The notes beneath the pieces were generated by a model. That model searched no databases, was not told the origin of the DNA, and was given only the letters and a program-made list of their open reading frames with translations. The translations under genes were made by a program, and so were the position numbers. 64,000 nucleotides of DNA from Halomonas sp. M20. Its GTDB lineage: Bacteria; Pseudomonadota; Gammaproteobacteria; Pseudomonadales; Halomonadaceae. Location: positions 434,001 through 498,000 of the forward strand of contig NZ_JACNMQ010000001.1 in assembly GCF_020622265.1 (NCBI RefSeq). Direction: 5' to 3'. Below, piece by piece: positions 28,434 to 39,250 of the stretch (position 1 is the stretch's first letter; each line of letters starts with the position of its first letter).

Positions 28434-29764
28434 CGCGTGGCCTCTAGAGCGTTGTTCCGGCGCTTGCGCACGAAGAGCCTTACCCCGATCCAGTAAAGCG
28501 CGCCGGTGATCAGGAACACCGGTAGGGAGGCACCAAAAGCCAGTGGCGCCACCAGGGACCAGTAAGCAGCTAGCGCGGCTCCGATGAGATAGGCACCGAT
28601 GGCGAATGGCGCCGTGGCGAGACCGACCTGGGTTCTTGCCTCGAGTAGCGCTGCGTTGTAACCCTGGCGGCTGACGAGGTAGTAGTCGACGATCATCACC
28701 GAGAAGGCAGGAATGAACAGCGCCCCGATTAGTAGCAGGAAGTTCTGGAACTGATCGAGGATGCCGGGAATGAGTGCACCGAAGACGGTGACGACGCCGA
28801 TCACCAGCGCCGGCTTCCAGAAGCGCATCCCGGGTTTCACGTTCATGCAGGAAAGCGTCGCGCTGTAGACCGCCATCACGTTGGTGGTCATCACGGAGAG
28901 AAAGATCACCAGCGCCGCCGGCAGTCCGAAACCGAAGCCGCTTAGCAGTTTGGTGGGGTCGTAGGTCTGCTCCATGTCGTTGAGCACGGAGATGCCGGAT
29001 ACCGCCGCTCCAAGACCCATGGCGATCAGCGCCGCCAGCACATAGCCGATATAGGTGCCCCAGATCGCGACGCTGCCATTCTTGCAGTTGCGATTGTAGT
29101 CCGCGGAAGAAGAGATCCAGGAGAAGGCCGTGGCGATCACGATATCGAAGGCGATACCCAGGGTGATGCCGTTGCGGGCCTCCGGCGTCATGGTGAGCAG
29201 ATTGCCGATATCGTAATGGCGGTTGAGTTGATAAAGCACCGCCGCGGCGAGTATCACCATGAGGCTGGCCGCCCAGCGCTCCACCCGCTCGATGCCCAGA
29301 TGGCCACGCAGTACGATCAGCACCACCACCGCCTCGCAGATCACCGTCATCAGCGCCAGGTTGCTGTAGCCGGTGGTACTTTCGATCGCATAGTCGAGGC
29401 TCATGCCCGCCAGCAGTGCCTGAATCCAACTCCAGGCAATCAGCACGCTCATGTTGACGAAGGAGATCAGCCGGCTACCCAGCGGCCCGTAGGCGCGCCG
29501 GGTGAGCACCATTGAGGGTAGGCCGGTGTGCTGGCCCATCAGGCCCACGAGCAGCAAGGGCACTGCACCGATGAGCGAGCCGATCAATACGGTCGTCATA
29601 GCGGTGGTGAATGGCAGATCCGGCACCAGCAACATGCCGGTGAGAATGGTGGTGACCACCACGTTGGCGCCCAGCCACAGGGCCAGGGTGCCGAAGAAGC
29701 TCAGGCTGCGCGTCTGGTGTTCGCCCAGGGTGTCCTGGCCTAAAAATTTATTGAAAGAGATCAT
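28430..29764 (-). CDS. NCS1-family (cytosine/purine-type) permease
   Basis: 444 residues with about 12 hydrophobic helices. Features of NCS1 transporters are the N-terminal NKFLGQDTLGEHQTRSLSFF, the glycine-rich second helix ATTVLIGSLIGAVPLLLVG-like stretch, and GIAFDIVIATAFSWISS in the middle. NCS1 permeases import nucleobases, hydantoins, allantoin or related nitrogenous compounds with Na+ or H+. It overlaps the amidase gene by 4 bp and lies ~100 bp after the ureohydrolase gene, so it likely imports the substrate used by these enzymes. Confidence 0.88.
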   Translation of the reverse strand: MISFNKFLGQDTLGEHQTRSLSFFGTLALWLGANVVVTTILTGMLLVPDLPFTTAMTTVLIGSLIGAVPLLLVGLMGQHTGLPSMVLTRRAYGPLGSRLISFVNMSVLIAWSWIQALLAGMSLDYAIESTTGYSNLALMTVICEAVVVLIVLRGHLGIERVERWAASLMVILAAAVLYQLNRHYDIGNLLTMTPEARNGITLGIAFDIVIATAFSWISSSADYNRNCKNGSVAIWGTYIGYVLAALIAMGLGAAVSGISVLNDMEQTYDPTKLLSGFGFGLPAALVIFLSVMTTNVMAVYSATLSCMNVKPGMRFWKPALVIGVVTVFGALIPGILDQFQNFLLLIGALFIPAFSVMIVDYYLVSRQGYNAALLEARTQVGLATAPFAIGAYLIGAALAAYWSLVAPLAFGASLPVFLITGALYWIGVRLFVRKRRNNALEATR

Positions 29765-29863
29765 GATACTTGGTTCCGTATTGATATTGTTGTTTGGTGC
29801 TTGCTGAGATTTGGCCGTCGCTCATAGCTATCCTGAACATATTCTTGGGGATGTCAGGATTGT

Positions 29864-30820
29864 TTAACGACGCTGAACACCGGGCAGCACACAGAGCATT
29901 TCATAGAGCAGGGTCGCGCCCATCAGTGCGGTGTTGCCGCTCTGGTCGTAGGGTGGGGAAACCTCCACCAGATCGCCGCCGACCACATTCAGACCCCAGG
30001 CGCCCCGTACGATCTCGAGCCCCTGCTGTGCGGTAAGGCCGCCCATCTCGACGGTGCCGGTGCCCGGCGCCACGGAAGGGTCCAGGCCGTCGATATCAAA
30101 GGAGATATACACCGGATCATCGCCCATCTGCTCGCGTACCTCCTCCATCAAGGGCGCCAGGGACTTGTACCAGCACTCTTCGGCCTGCACTACGCGAAAG
30201 CCCTGTTCTCGGCACCAGTCGAAATCGTCCGCGGCATAGCCAGTGCCGCGCAAGCCGATCTGCACTACCCGCTGGCTATCCAGCAGGCCTTCTTCCTGAG
30301 CGCGTCGAAAAGGGCAGCCGTGGGCGATTTTCTCGCCGAACATGTGCTCGTTGACATCCGCGTGGGCGTCGACGTGAATCAGCCCCACCGGCCCGTGTTT
30401 CTTGGCGATGGCCCGCAGCAGCGGCCAGGTCAGGGTGTGATCGCCTCCCAAGGTCAGCGGCACGCAGTCCTGAGCGAGTACGTCGTTGTAGAAATCGGTG
30501 ATGATGTCGAGATTCTTGGGCAGGTTGAAGGTATTGATCGGCACATCGCCGATATCCGCCACCTGCAGGCTGTCAAAGGGCGCGGCCTTGGTCGCCATAT
30601 TGTAGGGCCGCAGCATGCGGGACTCGTCGCGAATCTGGCGTGGCCCCAGGCGGGTGCCGGGACGATTGGAGGTGCCGATGTCCATGGGGATGCCGATAAA
30701 CGCCGCGTCCAGGCCGGCGGCGCCTTCCTGAGTCGGCAGACGCATCATGGTGGCCGGGCCGCCGAAGCGGGGCATCTCGTTGCCGCCAAGGGGCTGATTG
30801 AAAGTCGGCTTGTCGCTCAT
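29864..30820 (-). CDS. Ureohydrolase of the agmatinase/guanidinobutyrase type
   Basis: 318 residues. The six binuclear Mn ligands are all present: H128 (LGGDHTL), D151, H153, D155 (VDAHADVNE), and D242, D244 (SFDIDGLDPSVAPGTGT). The enzyme cleaves a guanidino compound to an amine and urea. The loop reads GTGTVEMGG where many agmatinases have GTGTPE. The substrate (agmatine, guanidinobutyrate, guanidinopropionate or other) cannot be decided from sequence. It is the first gene after the sigma-54 promoter at 30883-30899 and is divergent from the activator gene. Confidence 0.88.
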   Translation of the reverse strand: MSDKPTFNQPLGGNEMPRFGGPATMMRLPTQEGAAGLDAAFIGIPMDIGTSNRPGTRLGPRQIRDESRMLRPYNMATKAAPFDSLQVADIGDVPINTFNLPKNLDIITDFYNDVLAQDCVPLTLGGDHTLTWPLLRAIAKKHGPVGLIHVDAHADVNEHMFGEKIAHGCPFRRAQEEGLLDSQRVVQIGLRGTGYAADDFDWCREQGFRVVQAEECWYKSLAPLMEEVREQMGDDPVYISFDIDGLDPSVAPGTGTVEMGGLTAQQGLEIVRGAWGLNVVGGDLVEVSPPYDQSGNTALMGATLLYEMLCVLPGVQRR

Positions 30821-30882
30821 GTCGAACGTCTCCTTTGCGATGGGCTCGCCACCGCCGTTATCGATGTACTTTCTATTTGCAA

Positions 30883-30899
30883 TGCAGAGAACGTGCCAA
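30883..30899 (-). promoter_or_regulatory. Sigma-54 (-24/-12) promoter of the ureohydrolase operon
   Basis: On the minus strand TTGGCACGTTCTCTGCA contains the GG (-24) and GC (-12) pairs at the canonical 10-bp spacing and matches TGGCACG-N4-TTGC at all but one position. It lies ~63 bp upstream of the ureohydrolase ATG. Confidence 0.85.
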
Positions 30900-30976
30900 C
30901 TTTTAAGTTGCTGTTTTTAAAGGCTGCTAATCTTTTTTTGATTCATTTTTGCATCGCTAGAGGTAATGAATGATTT

Positions 30977-31003
30977 ATTTATGTATCGTCATGATTCATA
31001 AAT
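30977..31003. promoter_or_regulatory. Candidate enhancer (UAS) dyad for the divergent activator
   Basis: A 27-bp imperfect palindrome, ATTTATGTATCGT-C-ATGATTCATAAAT, with 11 of 13 positions symmetric. Its centre (30990) is ~90 bp upstream of the -24 box and 45 bp before the activator ATG, a typical position for an enhancer-binding protein site that could also autoregulate the activator. Confidence 0.6.
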
Positions 31004-31034
31004 GCATTGCGCGAAAGCAGATAGGAAATAACTC

Positions 31035-32459
31035 ATGACCGATATCGACAGTGCGGTGATCAAGACCATCATCGACACCGCCCACGACCATTTCTTCATC
31101 GTCGAAGCCAGCGGTCGGATTCTCGATGTCAGCCCGGGTAGCGCAGCGGTCTATGGTCTGAGTCGTGAGGCGCTATGTGCCAGCACCGTGCAGGAATTGG
31201 CCGAACGCGGTGTGCTTTCCCCTTCGGTGAGCATGGAGGTAATACGTACCGGTCAGCCGGCGCAGGTTCTGCAGCACACCGGCACCGGGCGGCGGGTGAT
31301 CGCCGAAGCGCATCCGGTCTTCGCCGATGGCAAACTCGTACGTATCGTTTCCCGCTCGATGGATCTTACGGATCTGCAGTTGCTTCAGGACGAGTACAAG
31401 CTGCTTCAGCGCCGTTTCAGCGAGCATCTCAAGCACAGTGGCAGGGTCGCTCTAGAGAATGACCTGGAACTCGATAACCTGACGATTCGCAGTAGCGTCA
31501 TGCGCGAGGTGGCGCTGCTGATCAAGCGGGTTGCACCCACGGATGCCACGGTGCTGATGCTGGGTGAAACCGGGGTGGGCAAGACCGCCTTCGCACGTCA
31601 ATTGCACCGCTGGAGTGCGCGTCATACCGGGCCCTTCATTGATGTCAACTGCGCTGCTGTTCCTGAGACGCTGTTCGAGTCGGAGATGTTCGGCTATCAG
31701 CCGGGCGCTTTCAGCGGCGCGGCCCGCCAGGGCAAGGCAGGCATATTGGAAATGGCCGATGGCGGCACGCTGTTCCTCGATGAGATCGGTGAGCTGCCGC
31801 TTCCCATGCAGAGCAAGCTGCTCAAGGTAATCCAGGACGGTGAGATCACTCGGCTCGGGGATACCCAGCCGCGGCGGGTCAATTTCCGCCTGGTCGTCGC
31901 CTCTAACCAGGATATTGCGGCTCGGGTCGAGAGCGGCGCCTTTCGGCTCGATCTTTACTATCGGCTCAATGTCATCCCGCTGACGCTGCCGCCATTACGG
32001 GAACGCCGAGAGGACGTGCCCGGATTGGTGGAAGCGCAATTGGCGCGTCTCAATCAGCGTTACGCTCGCACCAAGGTGCTGCACCCTGGCGTGTGGTCCG
32101 AGCTCATGGGGCGGGATTGGCCGGGCAATGTGCGAGAGCTGGAAAACTGGATGGAGCGCGCTTGGCTCGCAGCGCCGGATGAGGTGATCAACGTTCCCGG
32201 TGATAGCGCTTTATCGCCACGCCGAGACCTGCAGTCGCCCCTCGTTGAATCCGAATGCGCCAGGCCGTCTGTGCCGGCAGAGGAGCAAACCCTCAAGCAG
32301 GCGCTGGATGCCTACGAGTGCGAAATTCTGAGTACGCTTTGTCCTCAAGTGACCAGCACCTACGCCCTGGCCAAGCGACTCGGCATCAGCCAGCCTAGTG
32401 CTGTGCGCAAGCTGCGCAAACATGGCCTGCGAATCGGCCCGGGTAAGCCGAGTGCCTGA
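31035..32459 (+). CDS. PAS-domain sigma-54 dependent transcriptional activator
   Basis: 474 residues. An N-terminal PAS-like sensor (about 1-115) and coiled linker are followed by the AAA+ domain with Walker A GETGVGKT (177-184), the sigma-54 contact loop GAFSGA (224-229, Ser instead of the common Thr) and Walker B GGTLFLDEIGELP. The C-terminal Fis-type HTH is near 435-470 (TYALAKRLGISQPSAVRKL). There is no receiver domain, so it probably senses a ligand. AGGAAA precedes the ATG. It is divergent from the ureohydrolase operon, with a sigma-54 promoter and a dyad between, so it is very likely that operon's activator. Confidence 0.92.
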   Translation: MTDIDSAVIKTIIDTAHDHFFIVEASGRILDVSPGSAAVYGLSREALCASTVQELAERGVLSPSVSMEVIRTGQPAQVLQHTGTGRRVIAEAHPVFADGKLVRIVSRSMDLTDLQLLQDEYKLLQRRFSEHLKHSGRVALENDLELDNLTIRSSVMREVALLIKRVAPTDATVLMLGETGVGKTAFARQLHRWSARHTGPFIDVNCAAVPETLFESEMFGYQPGAFSGAARQGKAGILEMADGGTLFLDEIGELPLPMQSKLLKVIQDGEITRLGDTQPRRVNFRLVVASNQDIAARVESGAFRLDLYYRLNVIPLTLPPLRERREDVPGLVEAQLARLNQRYARTKVLHPGVWSELMGRDWPGNVRELENWMERAWLAAPDEVINVPGDSALSPRRDLQSPLVESECARPSVPAEEQTLKQALDAYECEILSTLCPQVTSTYALAKRLGISQPSAVRKLRKHGLRIGPGKPSA

Positions 32460-32469
32460 GCATGAACGA

Positions 32470-32495
32470 CGACACCCTGCCGGGGCAGGGTGTCG
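32470..32495 (+). terminator. Hairpin between the activator gene and secF
   Basis: A perfect 11-bp stem CGACACCCTGC/GCAGGGTGTCG with a 4-nt loop, 10 bp after the activator stop. No T-run on either strand, but position between convergent genes supports a terminator or blocking role. Confidence 0.5.
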
Positions 32496-32549
32496 GATCT
32501 TACAGAACATGATGGGCCTTTCGATAAAAAGCCTCGATGAAAAGCCGAA

Positions 32550-33458
32550 TCAAGGCAGCTCTTCTTCCTCGGCGTTCTCCTTCTTGGCCGGAATCAGGTC
32601 CTCGCGCTCCAGCTTGATGGCAAGCAGCAGCGCCGAGGCGACATAAATCGACGAGTAGGTACCGATACCCACGCCGATGATCAAGGCCAGGGCGAAGTTG
32701 TGGATCATGTCGCCACCCAGTATCAGCAGCGCCAATAGCACCAGGAGCGTGGTGCCGGAGGTCGCCAGGGTACGGGCCAGGGTCTGATTGATCGACTCGT
32801 TGAAGATCACCGCCATGTCGTCGATGCGTGATTTGCGAATGTTCTCGCGAATACGGTCGTAGACGATGATGGTGTCGTTGAGCGAATAGCCAATGACTGC
32901 CAGTACCGCCGCGAGCACCGTCAGGTCGAACTCGATCTGGAACAGTGAAAACACGCCGAGCACGATAATGACGTCATGGATCAGTGCCACCAGGGCGCCA
33001 AGGGCGAATTTGTACTGAAAACGAAATGCTACGTAGAGCATTACCACGCCGAGGGCCACCAGCATGCCAAGGCCGCTTTGATCGCGTAGCTGGCCGCCGA
33101 CCTGAGCGCCAACGAACTCGGCCCGCACCAGATTCACGCTTTCACCGCTCTGGCGCAGGATGTCCGTGACCCGGTTGCCGACATCCGGATCGAAGGCCTG
33201 CTGCAGGCGTACCAATATTTCATTGGCGGCGCCGAAGGTCTGCACCGAGACATCTCGAAATCCCGCGTCTTCCAGCAGTTGGCGGATCGTGTCCAGGGCG
33301 GGGGCGCTGGCGTAGCGCACCTCGACGAGAGTACCGCCGGTGAAATCCAGGCCCAGATTGAGCTGTTGGAACAGCAGGGTCAGTATCGAGACCAGCAACA
33401 AGACCCCGGAAACGATGAAGGCATAGCGGCGCTTGCCCATAAAATCTAGCTGTCGCAT
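32550..33458 (-). CDS. secF: Protein translocase subunit SecF
   Basis: 302 residues. It begins MRQLDFMGKRRYAFIVSG (TM1), then LDFTGGTLVEVRY in the periplasmic domain. The five C-terminal helices include VIGYSLNDTIIVYDRIREN, the conserved SecF signature. SecF with SecD uses the proton-motive force (sodium-motive in some marine bacteria) to drive release of exported proteins. It starts 12 bp after secD. Confidence 0.97.
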   Translation of the reverse strand: MRQLDFMGKRRYAFIVSGVLLLVSILTLLFQQLNLGLDFTGGTLVEVRYASAPALDTIRQLLEDAGFRDVSVQTFGAANEILVRLQQAFDPDVGNRVTDILRQSGESVNLVRAEFVGAQVGGQLRDQSGLGMLVALGVVMLYVAFRFQYKFALGALVALIHDVIIVLGVFSLFQIEFDLTVLAAVLAVIGYSLNDTIIVYDRIRENIRKSRIDDMAVIFNESINQTLARTLATSGTTLLVLLALLILGGDMIHNFALALIIGVGIGTYSSIYVASALLLAIKLEREDLIPAKKENAEEEELP

Positions 33459-33470
33459 CGCGTTAGCCCC

Positions 33471-35321
33471 TTAGATCCAGAGTTTCTTGACGGATTTGCC
33501 GCCAAGGGTCAGGTTGACGATCGCCCTCGAGACCATGATGCCGGTAAACATCGAGGTCAGAATGCCCAGGGACAAGGTCACGGCAAAGCCCTTGACCGGC
33601 CCGGTACCGATCGAGAACAGGATCACCGCCACCAGCAGGGTGGTCAGGTTGCCGTCGATGATCGAGGTGAAGGCGCGTTCGTAGCCGGCATGAATGGCCT
33701 GCTGAATCGGCATCTTCGCCCGCAGCTCTTCGCGTATGCGCTCGAAGATCAAGACGTTGGCATCCACCGCCATCCCCAGGGTCAATACGATACCGGCAAT
33801 GCCCGGTAGGGTCAGGGTGGCGCCCAGCATCGACAGCGCCGCCATCAGCAGTATCAAATTGATGGTCAGGGCGATGTTGGCGACCACGCCGAAGGCCTTG
33901 TAGCGGATCAGCATGAATGCCACCACCAGCAGCAGGCCGATCTGGACGGACAGAATGCCCTGCTCGATATTGGCCTTGCCCAGGCTCGGGCCGATGGTGC
34001 GTTCGGCGACGAAGTAGATCGGTGCAGCGAGAGAGCCCGAGCGCAGCAGCAAGGCCAGCTCCTCGGCTTCAGTGGGGGAGTCCAGCCCGGTAATGCGGAA
34101 ACTGTTGCCCAATGCGCTCTGAATGGTGGCCAGGCTGATGATGCCGCGTTCGGTGAAGGGAATGCGCTCTTCGACCTGCTCGCCGTCCTTCATCACCGTG
34201 CGGGTGCGGGTCTGGTTGTCGATATAAATGACCGCCATGGCGCGCCCGATGTTGGAGCGGGTATTGCGATTCATCAGAGTGCCGCCGGTGCCGTCCAGAT
34301 TGATGTTGACCTGGGGGCGACCGTTCTCGTCGAAGCTGCGGCTGGCGCTGGAGACGCTGTCGCCGGTGATGATGACATCGCGCATCAGCTCGGCGGTGCG
34401 GTTTTCGTTGTTGCGAAACGGGAGGGTCTCGGTTTCGTTCTCCGGCGTGTCCGGGCGTGCCTCGAGGCGAAATTCCAGGTTGGCGGTGGCGCCGACGATA
34501 CGCTTGGCGGCGGCGGTATCCTGCACGCCGGGTAGCTCCACGACGATACGGCTGGGGCCCTGGCGCTGTACCAGCGGCTCCGCCACGCCCAGTTCGTTGA
34601 CACGATTGCGCAACGTGGTGAGGTTCTGGTTGATGGCGTAGTCCTGGATCTCGGTGACCTGCTGATCCGTCAACGTCATGGCCAGCATCGCACCACGGCC
34701 TGCCTCGCGATCCTCGTACTGGAAGTTGGGAAACTCACGGCTGATGATACGACGCGCTTGGCTACGATCATCCTCATTGGCAAACGTCAGCTGCAGCGTG
34801 CGCCCTTCGATCTGAGTATCCCGGTAGCGAATGCGCTCGTCTCGCAGGCTCTCGCGGATGGCACTGGCATTGACTTCCAGGCGCTGAGTGAGGGCGGCTT
34901 CCATGTCCACCTCGAGCGCGAAGTGCACGCCGCCGCGCAGATCGAGCCCCAGGTTCATGGGGGCGGCGCCCAGGCTCTCGAGCCAGGCCGGTGTCGATTC
35001 CGCTAGATTGAGTGCCACGGTGAAATCGTCGCCGAGGGTTTCGTTGACGATATTGCGCGCCTCGAGTTGGTCGTCCGCGTCCGCCAGGCGGATCAGCGCG
35101 CCATTGGCTTCATCGTCGATGCGCTTGACGGTGATGCCGGCTTCATCGAGGGCGCTGCGTACGCGCTCGAGTTGACGTTCGTCGAGAGAAATGGTGGCGC
35201 GAGAGCTGCTGATCTGAACCGCTGGGTCCTCGGGATAGAGGTTGGGCAAGGCATAAATCAGACCCACGATGAGCACGACAAGTATCAGCAGATACTTCCA
35301 TAGAGGATAGCGATTGAGCAT
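33471..35321 (-). CDS. secD: Protein translocase subunit SecD
   Basis: 616 residues. After TM1 (YPLWKYLLILVVLIVGLIY) comes the large periplasmic P1 region with the signature NLGLDLRGGVHFALEVD. The RND-type helices include LGMAVDANVLIFERIREEL and DGNLTTLLVAVILF. It works with SecF at the periplasmic side of SecYEG. It lies 70 bp downstream of yajC in the usual tgt-yajC-secD-secF order. Confidence 0.97.
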   Translation of the reverse strand: MLNRYPLWKYLLILVVLIVGLIYALPNLYPEDPAVQISSSRATISLDERQLERVRSALDEAGITVKRIDDEANGALIRLADADDQLEARNIVNETLGDDFTVALNLAESTPAWLESLGAAPMNLGLDLRGGVHFALEVDMEAALTQRLEVNASAIRESLRDERIRYRDTQIEGRTLQLTFANEDDRSQARRIISREFPNFQYEDREAGRGAMLAMTLTDQQVTEIQDYAINQNLTTLRNRVNELGVAEPLVQRQGPSRIVVELPGVQDTAAAKRIVGATANLEFRLEARPDTPENETETLPFRNNENRTAELMRDVIITGDSVSSASRSFDENGRPQVNINLDGTGGTLMNRNTRSNIGRAMAVIYIDNQTRTRTVMKDGEQVEERIPFTERGIISLATIQSALGNSFRITGLDSPTEAEELALLLRSGSLAAPIYFVAERTIGPSLGKANIEQGILSVQIGLLLVVAFMLIRYKAFGVVANIALTINLILLMAALSMLGATLTLPGIAGIVLTLGMAVDANVLIFERIREELRAKMPIQQAIHAGYERAFTSIIDGNLTTLLVAVILFSIGTGPVKGFAVTLSLGILTSMFTGIMVSRAIVNLTLGGKSVKKLWI

Positions 35322-35391
35322 GGAAGCCCGGTCCTTGTTGCTGACGCAGTGAAGACGCTGCCGATAGAGTATCGGCAGCGAAAGGGTGAAG

Positions 35392-35721
35392 TCAGATGGA
35401 TTTCAGGGTGCCTTTGGGCAGCACGGCCGCAACGGCATTCTTCTGCACGCTGACCTCGGTGCCTTCGGCGATCTCCATGGCGAGGAAATCATCGGTGACG
35501 CGTGTGATGCGGCCAATCAGACCACCGCCGATCACGATCTCGTCACCCTTGGAGAGATTGCTGATGAGCTGCTTGTGCTGCTTGGCGCGTTTTGATTGCG
35601 GACGCCACAGCAGGAAGTAGAAGATCAGCACGAAGCCGACCAGCATCACGATCTGGGCGATACCGCCGCCGGCTGCCGCGCCGCCTTCGGCATGAGCCTG
35701 TGAGATGAAGAAGTCCAGCAT
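35392..35721 (-). CDS. yajC: Preprotein translocase subunit YajC
   Basis: 109 residues. One transmembrane helix (IAQIVMLVGFVLIFYFLLW, about 22-40) is followed by the conserved RPQSKRAKQHKQLISNLSKGDEI-like start of the cytoplasmic domain and the GRITRVTDDFLAMEIAEG beta segment. YajC copurifies with SecDF. A candidate promoter lies just upstream at 35806-35835 within the end of tgt. Confidence 0.95.
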   Translation of the reverse strand: MLDFFISQAHAEGGAAAGGGIAQIVMLVGFVLIFYFLLWRPQSKRAKQHKQLISNLSKGDEIVIGGGLIGRITRVTDDFLAMEIAEGTEVSVQKNAVAAVLPKGTLKSI

Positions 35722-35805
35722 GGGTTAGCGTTCCTCGGTCGGTTGAAAAGTGGCAATGGCCAGGCTGAATATGAGGTATCCAGCCGAAATTGGGTCGTTC
35801 CAGCG

Positions 35806-35835
35806 GTTATAGTAGTCTTGCGCGAGTGCCATCAA
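35806..35835 (-). promoter_or_regulatory. Candidate sigma-70 promoter for yajC-secDF
   Basis: Minus strand TTGATG (35830-35835), 18-bp spacer, TATAAC (35806-35811), located immediately after the tgt stop codon and ~85 bp upstream of yajC. Confidence 0.5.
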
Positions 35836-35839
35836 TCGC

Positions 35840-38030
<2,191 letters not shown>

Positions 38031-38187
38031 ACAGATGAGACTGCCAGAAATGGGTGAAATAGTGATGAATGCCCAACGTCCATGAGGGTAAGGCCGCTTG
38101 GCAGGGCGCATATGATAGCCGAGTGTGGCGTTCAAGTCAGTTGGAAGGTTCAGTCAATCGAGTCAGGCTGGAAAATTCAGGTCGGCA

Positions 38188-38215
38188 TTGACGCGGCGTC
38201 GAAGGGCCGTATAAT
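38188..38215 (+). promoter_or_regulatory. Strong sigma-70 promoter of tRNA-Leu
   Basis: TTGACG (38188-38193), 16-bp spacer, TATAAT (38210-38215), ending 11 bp before the tRNA 5' end. The sequence around the predicted start, GCGTTCCCG, is fairly GC-rich as expected for stable RNA promoters. Confidence 0.8.
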
Positions 38216-38226
38216 GCGTTCCCGTT

Positions 38227-38310
38227 GCCGGTGTGGCGGAATTGGTAGACGCAGCGGATTCAAAATCCGCCGCTGGAAACAGTGTGTCGGTTCGAGTCCG
38301 ACCACCGGCA
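38227..38310 (+). tRNA. tRNA-Leu, anticodon CAA
   Basis: Acceptor arms GCCGGTG and CACCGGC pair perfectly. The D-arm holds GCGGAATTGGTAGACGC. The anticodon arm is GCGGA-TTCAAAA-TCCGC with anticodon CAA (reads UUG). A long class II variable arm follows, and the T-arm is GTCGG-TTCGAGT-CCGAC. The discriminator base is A. The genomic bases after it are CTA, so CCA is not encoded and must be added. Confidence 0.96.
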
Positions 38311-38475
38311 CTACTTTGAAGCAGTAGCGTATTCCTCTTTCTTTCCCTCTCTTTTCTAGCTTTTTGAGTGTCTGGTTGCAGACGAAGCTGATAACGTAAT
38401 GGCGCACCCATCATGGTTCAGGAGATTGCCGGGTCAGTTGGATGCGCAATCGATGATGATTCTATTAGCGTTTAT

Positions 38476-38583
38476 TCAAGCTGTTTCTAGTAATTCTTCC
38501 AGCGCCTGGACCAGTGCAGCTTGTGTAGAGGCTTGCTCACCCCATACCCGATAAATCTCGATGCTGTCGCTCAGTTCGTTCAT
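38476..38583 (-). CDS. Candidate 35-residue small protein
   Basis: The minus strand has AAGGGG 6 nt before an ATG opening a 35-codon frame: MNELSDSIEIYRVWGEQAST, then a helical, acidic tail ending LEELLETA. The RBS and the amphipathic composition support translation. No family was recognised and no neighbour suggests a function. It is too short to judge by codon use. Confidence 0.45.
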   Translation of the reverse strand: MNELSDSIEIYRVWGEQASTQAALVQALEELLETA

Positions 38584-38963
38584 GTCGAACCCCTTCTATA
38601 GTGATAGATGATGAAGGCTTCGGTTGCGAAAAGTTGCCCGTATTTTTTGGCAACCCTTTGCAGCACTTACTTTGATTTTATCGGCGAGGGTGCAAGATAG
38701 CTTTAGTCTTTTGAGGAAAAAAAGTTTAAATTTTTTTAACTTCATGTCTCATCAAGAGCGGCAATCAATTTAAATTAGCTTTTCATGTCTTTTCAATGAA
38801 TTGCATGAAAGAGGCTGTTCTACACTGCGCAGGCACTAGCGTTTGTATTAGCCGGGTGCCTGCTGGGCGCCTGGTATTTTTACAGATACATGTGTTGAAC
38901 CTTGGAAGTAGTGCCGTGTACTACCCCTCATGGCTTGGCATAAATCGTAACGCTTGATCTGCC

Positions 38964-38993
38964 TTTACGTTCTTTCGACAGTGATCATATATT
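38964..38993 (+). promoter_or_regulatory. Possible promoter in the AT-rich region
   Basis: TTTACG (38964-38969), 18-bp spacer, TATATT (38988-38993). With the terminator at 39251-39286 it would bound a ~290-nt transcript. In AT-rich DNA such matches arise easily. Confidence 0.25.
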
Positions 38994-39250
38994 GCCGCGG
39001 CATGCTTGCATCATTCGGTGAAGAGGCTCGACATTCGTGACAAGAATGGTTTTGAGTGGTTTTTGGCTTTTCCGCGGCTGTATCTTGGGGTTATCCTCAT
39101 CTTCAATATAGTAATCCTTCAAACGGCTGCGGTGAGCCGATGCTCATGGTATATGAGAGTAAAAACCATTAGAAATTTATTTAGTATACTTTAGTCTTAT
39201 TTTTTTGGAGTTACCTCCAAGACAAGAAGCGCTTATGATCAATGCATACA

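Noticed and set aside
28434-29429. Upstream extension of the carbon-nitrogen hydrolase frame to a 586-residue protein
   Set aside because: This part runs out of frame over the NCS1 permease gene, lacks homology and is Arg/His/Gly-rich as expected of a shadow frame. The true start at 28433 has an RBS and an ATGA junction.
38163-38414. ORFs antisense to tRNA-Leu
   Set aside because: They overlap a clear tRNA gene and show no RBS or homology.
39006-39194. 62-residue ORF with a hydrophobic segment in the AT-rich gap
   Set aside because: It starts at TTG without an RBS and its composition fits random AT-rich sequence.
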